Shown here: piece after piece, positions 1-12,434 of the stretch
How the letters are laid out: each line of letters starts with the position of its first letter
Numbering within the stretch: position 1 is the stretch's first letter
Origin: Limnanthes douglasii subsp. nivea
Lineage: Eukaryota > Streptophyta > Magnoliopsida > Brassicales > Limnanthaceae
Direction of reading: 5' to 3'
Length of the DNA stretch: 64,000 nt
Assembly (NCBI GenBank): GCA_036936605.1
Contig: JAUPFV010000004.1
Span: forward strand, 143,016,973 to 143,080,972
The notes under the pieces: generated by a model
What the model was told of the DNA's origin: nothing
The model's database searches: none
What the model saw: only the letters and a program-made list of their open reading frames with translations
Program-made: the position numbers and the translations under genes

Positions 1-1056
1 TTTCCGACAAAATGGCTTCAACAAATGTCCCTACGAGCATGCTCTATATACCAAGATCAAAGATGTAGATATTCTGATTGTGTGTCTCTACGTGGACGAT
101 TTAATCTTCACCGGAAGAAGCCCAAGGATGTTTAATAAATTCAAGAAAGTAATGACGAAGGAATTCGAGATGACAGACTTGGGGTTCATGGCGTACTACC
201 TTGGCATTGAACTTAAGCAGCAAAAAGATGGAATTTTCATTTCGTAAGAAAGCTATGCAAAAGATATCCTCAAGAAGTTTAAGATGGATAACTCCAACCC
301 AATAACCACACCCATGGAGTTCGGAGTCAAAATATCCAAACATGAAGAAGGTGAAAGTGTGGATCCGACATTATTCAAAATTTTGGTGGGAGGCCTACGC
401 TATCTAACTTGCACGAGACCAGATATTCTTCTTGCAGTTGGATTGGTTAACCGCTACATGGAACCTCCAACAACAACTCATTTTAAAGCTGCAAAGAGAT
501 AATATCACTATATGAAAGGTACAATTGACTTTGGATTACTCTATTCCATTTCTAATGATTACAAACTTGTTGGGATAGCGATAGTAATTGGGATAGAGAT
601 ATAGAAAAACGTAGGAACACTACTGGATTTGTATTTTTTATGGGAAACATTGCATTCGCATGGATGTCAAAGAAACAACAGATTTTCACGTTGTCTACTT
701 GTGAAGCGGAATACGTTGCTGCTACTACATGTGTTAGTCATTCCATTTGGCTTAGAAATCTATTGAAGGAGATAAACCTAACACAAAATGAGCCAAGTAA
801 AGTCTATGTCGAAAATAAGTCAACCATCCTCTTAGCCACGAATCCAGTATTTTGTGATCGAAGCAAGCATATCGATGTCCGCTACCGCTACATAAGGGAG
901 TGTATTTCAAGAAAGGGTGTGCAAGTAGAATATGTGAAGACACAAGATCAAGTTTCCAATATTTTCACCAAGAAACTGAAAAGCAAAGACTTCAAACGAT
1001 TAAAGAAACCACTAGGGGTCACGGGATCAAGTTTAAGGGGGTGCGTTGGATCATAA
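1..1056 (+). pseudogene. copia-1: Ty1/copia pol 3' part (RT end and RNase H), broken
   Basis: The C-terminal part of a Ty1/copia polyprotein enters from the left edge. Frame 2 reads the end of reverse transcriptase, with the catalytic CLYVDDLIFTG block around 86-118, then the conserved thumb region. It is interrupted by an in-frame TAA at 245-247, where a Gln codon is usual, and by another TAA at 500-502. A frameshift near 570-580 moves the reading frame to frame 1, which carries RNase H: the SDSDW-like region, TTGFVF, the STCEAEYVAA block near 675-720 and the HIDVRYRYIRE end. The last codons run into the polypurine tract of the 3' LTR, as usual for this group. Stops and the frameshift make it inactive. 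The 5' part lies outside the window. Confidence 0.93.
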
Positions 1057-1541
1057 ACTTGACCCGCTTAAAGGGTCCAACCCACTCAATAAGGCCCATC
1101 TAGAAATCATATTCTAGAAACAATTAAATAAATATTTATTTAGTAGTAGAGGTTGTCTGTAAGACCATCCTTAGGTTGAGTGCAAGATAGTCTTTAGTGT
1201 TGAGTGTAAGAAACACTTTTCACTTGAGTGTAGTCTTGAGGTTGAGTGTTTAAGTATCAATAAGATCTTAGATGGTGGTCCTTTTCTCCACTATGCTTCT
1301 ATAAATAGTGGAGCTCTTCCACCATCTAAAGCATCACCAAACACACAAAGAAGTAAAATTAGAGAGAAAAATTAGAGTGAGAGAAAATAGAGACAATACT
1401 GCTCTATTGAATGAAAGAAAAATATTTCTCTTCTAGTGTGAGTTGTAAGAGTATTCTTGTAACATTTCTTATTTTTTAATATTTATAAAATTTGTTTATT
1501 TATTTTTAGTTAGTGTTTTTTTTTTATATTTTCCGCCAACA
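1042..1541 (+). repeat. copia-1 3' LTR
   Basis: A purine tract (AAGTTTAAGGGGG) ends at 1041. The repeat then starts TGCGTTGG and ends CCGCCAACA, near the TG...CA form of an LTR. It contains a TATA-like TCTATAAATAG at about 1298-1309. The partner 5' LTR is outside the window, so the boundaries rest on the PPT and terminal bases only. Confidence 0.7.
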
Positions 1542-2529
1542 TATATAGCATTATAGTGATCCATACCCTACCTTTCGAAGTCCGAACTGTTAGGCGGAGG
1601 CCTCACCATGGGTGATCTTTCATTTGGGCTTTCCTCCCCTCGTCCTTTTTCCGTCTTTGGTAATATCTGGATTGGTCCATTACATTTTAACCAATCGGTC
1701 AACCATGCTATCCTTACATTCCAACCAATCACGTAGAGCGTGAACCAAAGCGGATGGAAGCAGAATCTTCCAGATCTTTGTTCACTAACTAATTGCTCTC
1801 ACATCTCTCCACTTCATCATGCGAGACATGACAAAACAAAGTATGAGATGCGAGAGAAGAAAAACTTACTGCAATACCAGTGTTACTGGGTCTCGGAAAA
1901 AAAAAACTAAAAAATATCATCAATAGAATTAATATTGTTCATCTTAAAAAACAAAAAATTCAATTATACTTTCGCTTTTTTTTCGAGCTTCGGTATGAAA
2001 TATATGGACTTAAAAAAATATTAAAAAGTTGTACATGCCTGTGATGAAGTATTGGTAGTTGAGGTATTATTAAAAAAATTGACACAAGCCACGTACAAAA
2101 TATCCATTTTTTGATAATGCCCAAAAAAGACTTCAGAAATTGGATATGGGGTTTTGAAGTCTTTTTTTAATAGTTTTGTAAAAATATTGACAATTTTAAT
2201 TTTGTAAATTCATATACTTAATTTTTAATTTTTTCCAACATATTTTTTATACCGTGGTAACAAGCATCGATATACTTATTTCGATTATTGAATACTGGAT
2301 TCTTGGCTAAGGTAATGGTTAACTTAAACCTCAGTCAGTTCTTTTTGTGTTTGACCTATCTCTTTCAATATATTTATAAGTTAAATTACATGAAAAACAC
2401 ACAAATTAGAAGTAACATATTATGCTTCACAAGTGTAAAATGTGACGACGAATTATATTTTTTGATATCTATATGAAAGTAATATTTCTCATGAAAAATA
2501 TAGAATCAGAACTACTCATTTGGTAATTT
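1542..2529. other. intergenic, no gene seen
   Basis: Between 1560 and 1830 the sequence is less AT-rich and holds several CCAAT or ATTGG motifs in both orientations, but no coding signal. The rest is AT-rich and has only a short ORF with no recognisable content. Confidence 0.5.
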
Positions 2530-5460
2530 ATATATACATCTCAATCATTACCGTTACATCCAACAAGCTTGTAATCATTATAAACTAAATAGAACAAATC
2601 AAACTCAACGGTACTTTTTAGATAGAAAAAAATCTCTTTGCAATCTTGAAATATGTTGTTGTTAGATTTTAAGTAGCGACTGACCAATCTAACTATGTGA
2701 AGAATATCATGCCTTTTGCAACTTTCATACCACAATTTTTTCACCAAGCTTTTGCAGAATTTTGGGTTTATATTTTTATATTCTCCGTGTTTCGACATCT
2801 TGGTTATGAACTCCATAGGTGTACTTAGCGGCTTATAGTTCTTTATATTGAACTTCTCCAACATATCGTTTTCATATCATTCTCATAAAATGAAAATTCT
2901 GTCATTTTGTTGTTTAACTTCAATATCAAGGTAATACGACATGATCCTCATATTTTTCATCTCAATTTTTTTGTTTATTACTTCCTTGAAATTTTTTGAA
3001 CATTCATGGGTTGCTTCAGCTGAATATCAAATCGTCTATTAAAGACACACAACTAAAATAAATCATTCTTTGATTGTGATAAATAAATCATGCTCGCAGG
3101 GACATTGTTAAAACCATTCTTTCAAAAATATTTCTCCATTCTACTATTTCATGTCGTGTGTGGTTGTTTTAACCCGTAAACAACCATCTTTAACATCAGC
3201 TTATTGTATTCGTGACTTTTGACATCATATCCTAATGGTTTCCGGAATGTTGACTTATTCTTTAAGAAATACATTTAGAAATGTTGATTCTATATCCATT
3301 TGTTGTACTTTTAACTCGTTTTTAGTTGCCAAATAAATGATTAGTTTAAAATTTTGCAACCGAGCAACCAAGGAGAATACGGTATCATAATCAGTTCCAA
3401 CCTTTTAACTGTAGCTTTTGTAAACTTTCCCCTTAAGTATATTGATTTTTTTTATATAACCATTTTATATATGTTTTCTTGTACCTGCTTGAAAGTTAGG
3501 TGAGTTCCGATGGGTTATTCTTCTCGATGGTTCTAGTTTTTTCGTTCATTGCTTGTTTTCATTTTTTCTCTTGTGTAGCTTCTTAATATATCACTTGTTC
3601 ACAATCAAGAAAGAGAGAAAATAATTTATGGTTATCTAGTTGATCAGATACTTCATGAAGATCTTTAAGACTTCTTATCTGTTGTAGAACTATTTCACTT
3701 TGACTACAACTTGACGATGATGAATGTGAATCTCTATGAGTAGTTGATGTTGGTGAAGCATGTGGAGTTATGAACACTTTTGATTGCTCAGTCGGTGTGT
3801 TCTTTTCTTCTTCAATTTGGGGAAAGTAGTTGAAATCAACCCAAACTCTCATTTTCCTTCTTCATCGTATATCACGTCTCGACTTATCTCACCCTTCTTA
3901 TTGTTCAGATTATACAACTTGTAGCCTTTTAAACTTGAGTCGTAACTAATGAATATGAAAATCTTTATTTTGATCATCCACCTTGGTTTGTTGTTTTTTG
4001 ACACATGGTCATCGGTTACACTTCCAAATACTCTGAGGTGGGAGATTATAGTCTTTTTCCATTTTACACTTCTTGTCTTTCCTAAAACAATTTTTGTTGG
4101 AGATGAGTTGGACAAGTAAATCATACATTCCAATATTTAAATCAAAAACTCGTTCAATGGTTTCTTGCTTATGATCATGATTCTCTATATATCTATGGTT
4201 GTTATGTTTTCCTTTCTACATACCATTTTTTTGAAGATCTGATAACTGTCAAAGGGGGACGAATTCCACTCGTTTCACAAAATTCTTCGAATTCTTTGGA
4301 TGTGAGTTCTCTTCATTTGTGAGACCTCATGGCCTTAATCTTATGACTACTCTCATTTTCCATAACTGTTTTGAATTTGCGGAATATTCCAAATGTTTTT
4401 TATTTTGATTTTAATAAATATACCTAGGATTTTCTTGAAAAATCATCAATGAATGCAAGGAACTAGTTGTTTTTACCTTGAAAACTCGGTTTGTTTCGAC
4501 CACACGCATGAGTATGAATGAGCTCAAAAGGTTTTTTGGCTCTCAATTCTGACTCTTTTGAAATGTTTTTTCTTTATTATATCTTAAGTAAACATTAGTC
4601 ACGTAGTTACTCAGGGTGATTGATGCAAGGTAAGCGCCCCATCATTTTCTTCTTGGAAAATATCTCCATTTATGCAAATTTAGATTCCCAAATCAAAGAT
4701 GTCATAACAACAAATCATCTTTATAACAAACGTTAAGACACTATGCAATACCGTTTTAAAATATTCAAAAGAAACCTTATATTCTGTGATATTTGAACCT
4801 TAGAATTTTTTTTTCCATCTTTTTATAATAAAAAAATCATGTGAATGTTAGTCTTTTTCTAAGATTTTACCCAAGATCAGTATGTTGTTTTTCATATTAG
4901 CAATATAATAGATATTTAAAATTATTTGGTGGTTGCATGGATAGTTATGTTATATTTTTCATTCCCCGATATTTTGGTATAATCTTGAAAAGAGACGCAC
5001 TTACTGCTTCACTGAGCTTTGCGAACATTATACTTTTCACACACATATAGTTTCTTGCACCGGTGTTAATATACGAGTTGTTCTCTTGGCCTTCATTTTT
5101 ATATTTGTATGCTAGTAACAACATACATTTGTCATCGGTTTTATCTACCACGTGGTTGGCCTTCTCCTCAACTCTGTTGTTGGGAGCTCAGCATTCTGAA
5201 GTATAATGTCCAAGCCTCTGAAATTTTAGCATTATACTTCAAAAATTTCATACCTTAAATTCACATGCTTTTTCCACAACCTCGTGTTGAGTTTTCATTT
5301 TCCTCGTAGTTAATGATGGAATAGTTGTTCTTGTAATTCCAACCTCGTCCACAACCATGACTACCACCTCGTTTATGACTTCTACCTTTAACTTGGACAC
5401 GTTGGTTTCTATCATTTGATGAGTCTGGATAACTTAATCACTGTCTATTGAGATTTCCGG
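2530..5460 (-). pseudogene. copia-2: badly decayed Ty1/copia gag-pol
   Basis: Minus-strand reading gives copia domains in order from right to left. There is a Gly/Arg-rich gag tail at about 5400-5290. A zinc-knuckle relic near 5200 keeps only the GHY...C half. A protease relic near 5070 reads INTGARNYMC where the family has D-S/T-G-A. An integrase C-terminal piece covers 3849-4133, a linker 3583-3852, and a reverse-transcriptase thumb piece 2541-2864 (STPMEF, KLW..., DILH...SRYL). The latter resembles the same segment of copia-1, so the two are probably related families facing each other. Frameshifts and stops are everywhere, and no LTRs could be paired. Confidence 0.85.
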
Positions 5461-6285
5461 ACAAGGGCAATTCAGACATAAACTTGCCACTGAACTATCC
5501 GGACAGGACAAAAGTAAAAAATGACTAAACACCTTCTGACTAAGCTATGTGCTAATAAACTTAATAAGTAAATGAGTCCTTAAACTTGACCCGGATCCAT
5601 AATTTGACCCGAAAGCCCATGAGTCCATAATTAAGGGTATAAGTACCCCAACTACTTTCATTAATGAAGGTAATGAACATTTAATATAACCAGACAGCTC
5701 AAATCTCTCACTACTTCACACTAAAACATTTAATACTCTCTAAACTTTCCAAAACACTTGACAAAATTACCCTCAGCTCAAAATAAACCTCATCATCATT
5801 CACTTGGATTACAAATAAACATCACCATCATTCACTTGGATTACATATATGTTTTGTAATGATCTTTGGATTTCTTCAAGCATCATCTTTTCTTTAGCTT
5901 TCTCAATTATCACGATAATATGTTCGAAGTCGGGATTCAATTAACATATTTTTTTTTATTACCTTGCATATTCTAAATTCTTACCATTAACCCATTAGAA
6001 TATAGTACTACTTTTGACAAATAATCTAAAATAGACTCAGAACTTTCGTGGGTAAAGATTCGAACTCATCTTTTCATACGTACCTCTTCACATTTAGACT
6101 TTTTTGTAAAAAGATCGTAACTTTTCTCATGTTTGATTGGCAGGGATGGCACTAAGGTTAACATCATATAATGTTTGATAGATGAGAAAAAGAAATTTCT
6201 TGTCCCTCCTTGTGGAATCCTGCAGGGTTGTACTCTTGTCTTCTAAAAGAATAGTTCCCTTTTTTGTTCGTTAATTTTTTCCTAT
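5461..6285. other. intergenic, possible LTR remnant
   Basis: No gene is visible. A stretch near 5570-5650 with repeated TTGACCCG words and a TATAAG motif could be a decayed LTR of copia-2 or a neighbour, but no partner repeat was found in the window. Confidence 0.35.
5781..5844. repeat. 32-bp tandem direct repeat, two copies
   Basis: Two adjacent 32-bp copies (5781-5812 and 5813-5844) both begin AAATAAAC and end CACTTGGATTAC. They differ at two positions near the start. Confidence 0.9.
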
Positions 6286-6541
6286 ATGTTAAGACTACTA
6301 CTCCTCACGCTGCTGATGGTAACACCGGTGCCGGTGATGATAACGGCGACGGACAGAAGACAAGGTGAGAGGAGAGAGAGGCTGTCGAGGGTTACTGAAT
6401 TGAGGACAGACCTCTCCTCTCTTGAGAAACGACTCTTTCCTGAGTCGTTTCTCAATCTTTTATATGATGGGCTTGGATCGACACAGTCCACTCTCCAAGC
6501 CCAGCTCAAGACTAAAGACCAGCCTATCACACATGACCAAA
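6286..6541. other. GC-richer block with open frames on both strands; origin unknown
   Basis: This block is clearly richer in G and C than its surroundings. It keeps an 87-codon frame open on plus and a 99-codon frame open on minus, neither of which I recognise. It may belong to the U3 of the adjacent copia LTR, since a TGTTAAG start is possible at 6287, or to the target sequence. A long perfect hairpin lies inside it. Confidence 0.4.
6422..6455. repeat. perfect hairpin: 14-bp arms, 6-nt loop
   Basis: Arm one is 6422-6435 (TTGAGAAACGACTC), the loop 6436-6441 and arm two 6442-6455 (GAGTCGTTTCTCAA). The arms are exact reverse complements. Confidence 0.95.
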
Positions 6542-6777
6542 TGTTGTGAACCAAATTGATATTAAACCATGCTGTGCACAAATACTTGTTACATGTACAA
6601 ATTCACAATTAGTACTATCTTATCCACAATTCAGTTGTAACAAGAAAGATTCCCACTGCTGCACTAACTGTGTATAAATAGCAGCAGTGGGTTTCACAAA
6701 ATCTAAGAAAAAGGAATATACAAAAATCTATACAAAATATTCTAAATTCCTAGTCTTCTTTTTTCCTAAATTCAACT
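6542..6777 (+). repeat. copia 5' LTR upstream of WAKL-1
   Basis: A TGTTG start at 6542 and a CAACT end just before the primer site suggest an LTR of about 236 bp. A TATA box (TATAAATA, 6673-6680) sits about 100 bp before the primer site. No second copy exists in the window, so the left edge is uncertain and could lie as far left as 6287. Confidence 0.65.
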
Positions 6778-6789
6778 TGGTATCAGAGC
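6778..6789 (+). other. retrotransposon primer binding site (initiator tRNA-Met)
   Basis: TGGTATCAGAGC is the exact complement of the 3' end of plant initiator tRNA-Met, the usual copia primer site. It fixes the 3' end of the preceding LTR. Confidence 0.95.
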
Positions 6790-6803
6790 TCACCAAGCCT
6801 TCA

Positions 6804-7182
6804 ATGGCAGATCCTGTATCCCCATCACTCAGCTGTGACTCTCTAGGCTCTGTCCTTCCAAACAGCTTCACCAGCAGCACCAAAAACTCCAACCTGCAAA
6901 ACATGAATAACAACAACAATCACAGTGTCAAACTTGACAGAAACAACTTCCTACTATGGAAAACTATGGTTCTACCTATGATAAAGGGGAACAAGCTTGG
7001 TGGTTACATTACAGGGGACAAGCCCTGTCCAGGGAAGTTAATCACAAACCCTGAAGGAAATGTGACTGAAAACCCTGAGTATGAAGAGTGGGTTGCTAAA
7101 GACCAACTACTTCTTGGCTGGCTATACTCAACAATGAGTTCTGAAGTAGCAGCTCAACTCATGGAAGAGGAGACCTCAAAGG
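6804..7182 (+). pseudogene. copia gag N-terminal fragment fused to WAKL-1
   Basis: The ATG at 6804 lies 14 bp after the primer site. It opens a frame typical of copia gag N-termini: a Ser/Asn-rich start, then KLDRNNFLLWKTMVLP and the YEEWVAKDQLLLGWL segment (UBN2/gag-polypeptide type). The similarity stops at about residue 126, where the DNA switches within a few bases to the transmembrane segment of a WAKL gene. The gag frame continues only a further 30 codons, out of frame with the kinase, to a stop at 7275-7277. Central gag, zinc knuckle and all of pol are missing. Confidence 0.85.
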
Positions 7183-8364
7183 ATCAGCATTGGAGTCAGC
7201 ATTGGAGTTGTAGTTCTTGTCTTCTCTATATCTTGGTCACATTGGTTATTCAGACAAAGAAAGATCATCAAGCTTAGAGAAAGGCTCTTCAAACAGAACG
7301 GAGGAACATTATTAAGTCAACATCTACTTCGACATCAGTCGTCTGAAAGAACTCGCGTATTTAGTGAGGAGGAACTAAGAAAAGCTACAAACAACTACCA
7401 CGAAAGTAGGTTTTTGGGGCAAGGTGGTCAAGGAACGGTTTACAAAGGAATCTTAAAAGATAATCGCGTTGTTGCCATAAAAAAGGCAAAACTTGGAGAC
7501 CCAACCCAGATCGAACAATTCATAAATGAAGTCATTGTACTATCGGAGGTTAACCATCGAAACGTAGTAAAGCTTTTGGGTTGTTGTTTGGAAACAGAAA
7601 CTCCTTTATTAGTTTACGAGTTTGTGACTAATGGCACCCTTTTCGATCGTATGCACGATGATTCTGATACAAAATTTATTATCCCGTGGGAAACCCGTTT
7701 GAATATAGCTACCGAAACCGCAGGCGCGCTTTCTTATTTGCACAGTGCAGCTTCTATCCCGATCATTCACCGTGATATTAAGTCGGCTAACATTCTTTTG
7801 GAAGAAAATTATACGGCAAAAATTGCCGATTTTGGAGCTTCAAGGTTAATCCCAATGGACAAGGATCAATTAACTACACTTGTACAAGGTACATTTGGAT
7901 ACTTGGATCCAGAGTACTACCACACAAGCCAATTGACTGAAAAGAGCGATGTGTACAGTTTTGGGGTAGTACTCTTAGAAATGGTTTCAGGAGAGAAAGC
8001 ACTTTCTTTCGAGCGAAACGAAAGAAGTTTGGTTAGTTATTTTATATCGGCAATAAATGAAAATCGAATGCTTGAAGTCCTTGACAAGCGAGTTTTGAAT
8101 GCGTCAAACGTGGACCAGCTTCAAGATGTGACTAAGGTGGCTATACAATGTGTGAGAATGACGGGCAAGGGTAGACCTACGATGAAGGAAGTAGCAACGG
8201 AATTGGAGGGTTTGAGACTGATGGTTAAACCTTTTTCCGCTCGAGAAAACCTAAATAGCGAAGACGCTGATCATTTGCTCAGTGGTGACAACGGGGGCAG
8301 TACAGAAGGCTATGATAGTATGAAGAATCAAGTCAGACTTGACATTCAAGGTAGCGGGCGTTAA
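7183..8364 (+). pseudogene. WAKL-1: WAK-like kinase lacking extracellular exons
   Basis: A reading frame open from 7150 gives a transmembrane segment (VVVLVFSISW, about 7207-7240), a basic juxtamembrane RQRK, and a complete Ser/Thr kinase domain. The kinase has a GQGGQG loop (7417-7434), VAIKK lysine, [13 protein letters not shown] catalytic loop (about 7762-7800, RD type), DFG, and the [19 protein letters not shown] segment. It ends at TAA 8362-8364. It is closely similar to exon 3 of WAKL-2 (26620-27791). There is no signal peptide, GUB_WAK or EGF exon upstream; a copia LTR and gag lie there instead. No in-frame ATG precedes the kinase core. It is therefore probably a 5'-truncated pseudogene, although an LTR-driven transcript is conceivable. 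WAK-family kinases sense cell-wall pectin and act at the plasma membrane. Confidence 0.85.
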
Positions 8365-8597
8365 ATGTTGGTTCAAATCGTGTATATATTTGTGGCTTGT
8401 GTTGCAACATTTTTTATATAAGTTACATTAGTGACTGGGTCTGTTCTATTTACTACTAATACTTTCAAGATTATAACTTTATTGTGTTAAATATTTTTCT
8501 TTGTTCCGTTATCAGCGTGGGCTTTAAGGTTTCGGTTTATTGTATGGAATTTGGTTTTTTATTTATGGAATAACCTAGAAGTTTTGTATAATTTTAT
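8365..8597. other. WAKL-1 3' flank
   Basis: AT-rich 3' flank. Its first part resembles the sequence after the WAKL tail at 49500-49540 (TTTGTGGCTTGTG). It ends with the TTTAT target duplication (8593-8597) of copia-3. Confidence 0.6.
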
Positions 8598-9031
8598 TGA
8601 ATTATATCGGGGTTTTTTAAAAACTCAATCAGATAAAATCTAGAAAAATGTTATTTTATTTGAGTAAAAGAACAAAATGTTTTGTTGAAGAGCGCTGAAG
8701 TTTACTCCAACATATTTTGCTATATCAATTCAGTCGGATAAAATCAGAAAAATGTTTTTTTATTTGAGCAAAAGAACAAAATGTTTCTTTATATCAAACT
8801 AGAACCATGATTTCTATTTCGACCAACTTCCAAACGATCGATGGTTTGCAAATCCAAATTGTCAACCATTTACATGTATGTTTTAAAATGGTTGTCTATG
8901 TCCATTGACCCAGCTCATTGCGCTCACGAGTCACAATATAAGCGTGCACTATGCACTCTCCAACTTGCTCAATAATATATTATGACTACACTGGTTGATT
9001 AGTCAATCTAATTACACTAAAATATCTAACA
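8598..9031 (-). repeat. copia-3 3' LTR (left), with internal duplication
   Basis: In sense it starts TGTTAGATATTTTAGTG and ends near ATAATTCA. It is about 93 bp longer than its partner because a block containing AGAACAAAATGTTT is present twice, near 8624-8690 and 8735-8795. Confidence 0.85.
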
Positions 9032-9708
9032 ATCTTCCTTCATTTTAGTGCAATTCATGATTAACTAAAACAAAATCACAACTAATAACAAATATATGCA
9101 TAAATACAATATTGTGATGATTGAATTTTATATTAGTAGAGTACACATTTCAAATATTCGAATATCGAGTTATCATAAAGGATTGAAATTTACTATCATA
9201 ATAAAAACATGAAGACAACATACACATAAATTTTCTTAAATGTTAATATTTGACACTAGCTTTTAGTACTCTTGTGTCATTATCCTACTTAAGCATATCA
9301 AATCCAATTCATAGCTTCTCGAAGCGACTAAACTTCATGCTCAAATATATAGGTCTTTTACTCTTGCACCTGCATATGATTTTTTTTAAAAGAACTATTA
9401 AGAAGATAACTTCAACCTCCACAACTTGCAAATCCGAACACATACCTAAGGATTATCCTACTAATGTGTTCCAATCTCTAGACGTTAAGAACTCCACATT
9501 GATTTCAACACCTAATGTCATACTAGATGGTAATTGAGTATCTAAACATGAGGGATTTCATATGGACTTTAATCCAATCCTAATAGTTGATTTGTGCACA
9601 AGATATCTACTTAACCCTTTAGGTAAATGATTGGTTAAATTGTATTGAATTTTTATAAAATCCACTGATATAACATCTTGTGTGATGCGCTCATATTGTG
9701 TTTAACAC

Positions 9709-12380
9709 CTAAGTGTCTAGACCTGTCTTGCATAATTGTCTATAGACATTGGCGAAAGCAGCTTCACTATCACATCTGACAGATATATGTGATACTCGTT
9801 TAGGCCACAATGGAATTTTATATATTAAATTTCTTAGCCACTCAGCTTCTTTACTAGCTAATGTTAATGCCACAAACTCAGATTCCATCGTTGAATTGAT
9901 GCGCAAGAGATAGCACATCCCCCAAGAAGGAATATGCATCCACTTATGAAAGAATGATCTTTCATATTGGAAATATAACTAGCATCTGAATAACCTTCAA
10001 GAACGGAAGGAAATCTAGTATAAGTTAAACCATATTGCATGGTTCTTTTCAAATAGTTGAATACTCGATTTAAATCTTACTAATGATGCAAACTAAGATT
10101 GTAAGTATACTTAGCAAGGTTTCCAACAACATACATAATATACGGCCTATTTCTAGTTATAGCATACATAAGATAACCAATTTCTCTTTAGTATTTGGGT
10201 TGAGATATCACAACACTTTTATTAAGTAGAATCTTTAGGCTAGGATCTATAGGTGTGCTAACCAAAGAACAATATTTCAAATTAAATTTATTCAATATCT
10301 TCTCAATATAATGAGATTGAGAAATCAATATACTATTTTTATTTTGTTTGATTCTTATACGGAGAATCATTTTAGTTTCCTTCAAGTCTTTCATCTCAAA
10401 CGTAGATGATTAATATATATTCGTTTCAATGACCTGCTTTCGGTCAGTACAAAAAATTAATATGTTATCAACATATAGACAAATCATAACTCTTTTTCCA
10501 GAAGCATCAAATTTTCTATATACGCACTTGTCTACTTGATTAAGAGTAAGTCATTTCTTTTAAAGTCCAATTTTATGGTGATGTATAAGGAGACGTCATT
10601 TGATGAATTATAGTAGTAGACGGAGAATAAATCGGTTCATAATATTCACCTCCTCTATCAATATATAGATTTTTAATCAAATTATTTTTATGTAGCTCTT
10701 TTCTTCTTTATAGATTTTAAATTTATCAAGATCTTCATCATTAGCATGCAACAAATAAATGTATCAATATCTAGATCCATCATTAATTAGAGTAATAATA
10801 TACTTTTTATTTCCTGATGAAAGTGTCACATGAAAATCACATAGATCGCTATACAATACTTCCAATATTTTGGAAAATCGATTAATGTTATTGAAAGGTT
10901 TTACAATAATCTTAGTTAACATGTAATTCTTACATTTTTTATTATTTATATCAACATTATAAGACTCATTTTCGACATGTATTTTATTCTTCAATAATGT
11001 ACATGTCCTAACCTAACATACCATAATTATATTTTATTCAAATTTTTACACATATCAGTAGAAGCGATGCTAACGGATTCATATTGAAACGAAACATTAA
11101 CATTTAACATAAACATATCATTACATAAATATTTAAAACCTACAAATACACTATGTTTTGATAAAATATAATTGCCAATTTTGTACACTTGTTCGAAACC
11201 ATAATTTTTTTAAACAACATCATACAAGAGATTCTTTCGAATCCTAGGAACATACAATATTTTTTTAATAATATATATATTCCAGAAGTTAACACTATCT
11301 TAACATTGTTGGTCCTTTGATTGGTTTAGTTGTAACATTTCTCATCTTTAGTGTAGATCCATCTTCAATTGGTTGATTTTATTTTGAACCATCAAAGATC
11401 TCTACATACATTATTTGTTTCTCTCGAATCAACCCACCATCCAACATTGTCATCCGACACATAAAATGCCTCAGATATTAGTGAAACATAAATCTAACCA
11501 GAATTAAAATTCTAAATTAAAATATGACCTTGTTTCTTTTCTGGCTTTTTAGATCTACTTGAACCAACATTGTTTCCACTTGGTCCAACATTGTTCCCAC
11601 TTGGGCAAAGATTATTTTTTCGTTTTTCAACTTGACAATCCCTTCCAACTGACCAGGTTTGCCGCATTTTAAACATTCCATTTTAGGATTCTTGTTGGAA
11701 TAATTATTCTTGTTGTTTTCTGTAAACTTTCGTTTATTTCCATTTCTGTATTTGTATTCTTAAATTTTTATTGTTTTGAGTCATATTTACAGAAAGGTTT
11801 CCTACTTGGTTTTTACCATTATGATTACTTTTTTCTTCTTGATCCGTCAGAGACTTTTCTATCTTAAATTGTCTACCAAGTTCTACTAAATTCATTTATT
11901 CTTTGTTGTGTTTCAAACTGTGTTTAAAATACATTCATCCACTTTCATATCGTGTTGAACAAATTTACCCATAATTACTAACCATGAACTTTTTACTTAA
12001 ACATCTTCGACCATATACTTCGATTCAAGAGAATTCTATAATTCTTTTGCAAATTCAACATTTTGGTATACATCAACTAAATAATCATATACATTTTTTT
12101 ACTATGTGACCACGATATATGTAATCATCATTCTCCTACTTGTTGTGCCTTCTTGTTTGTTCCAATATTTCATTCTCAATGATTTCCGACCAAATAGTAC
12201 TCGGGAGATAAAAAAATATTTAGGATAGTCAACCTAAAAAATGTATTTTACCACCTTGTGAAATCATATCCTTCAAATTGTCTAATTTAACAAACTTTCT
12301 TGTCATTTTTTTTGTTAGTTCTCACCCGTTCGTCATCTCACTCTTCATAAAACAACTAATTTAATATTTTTAGGGGAATC
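9709..12380 (-). pseudogene. copia-3 gag-pol relics
   Basis: From right to left on the minus strand there is gag (ENEILEQTRR-like and later words, about 12380-11700), a zinc-knuckle relic (about 11640-11690), a protease neighbourhood near 11450, an integrase start (CKNYMLTKI, LEVLYSDLCDFH, 10764-10994), RT end (MILRIRIKQNKNSI...STPIDPSLK, 10188-10394) and RNase H ([15 protein letters not shown], 9864-10052; [24 protein letters not shown], 9709-9939). Each has a close counterpart in the copia-4 polyprotein. Many stops, frameshifts and deletions make it inactive. Confidence 0.88.
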
Positions 12381-12434
12381 ATTTTATGATTTACAAGATA
12401 AACTCTGGATCCTTGTATGAAAACAATTTTAGAT

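Noticed and set aside
7150..7277. A gag-kinase fusion protein
   Set aside because: Gag is in frame 0 and the kinase in frame 1; the gag frame stops at 7275. Only a DNA-level fusion is supported.
9250..9537. Plus-strand ORF of 95 codons
   Set aside because: It lies in the 3' UTR of copia-3 on the wrong strand, matching the copia-4 24591-25122 region.
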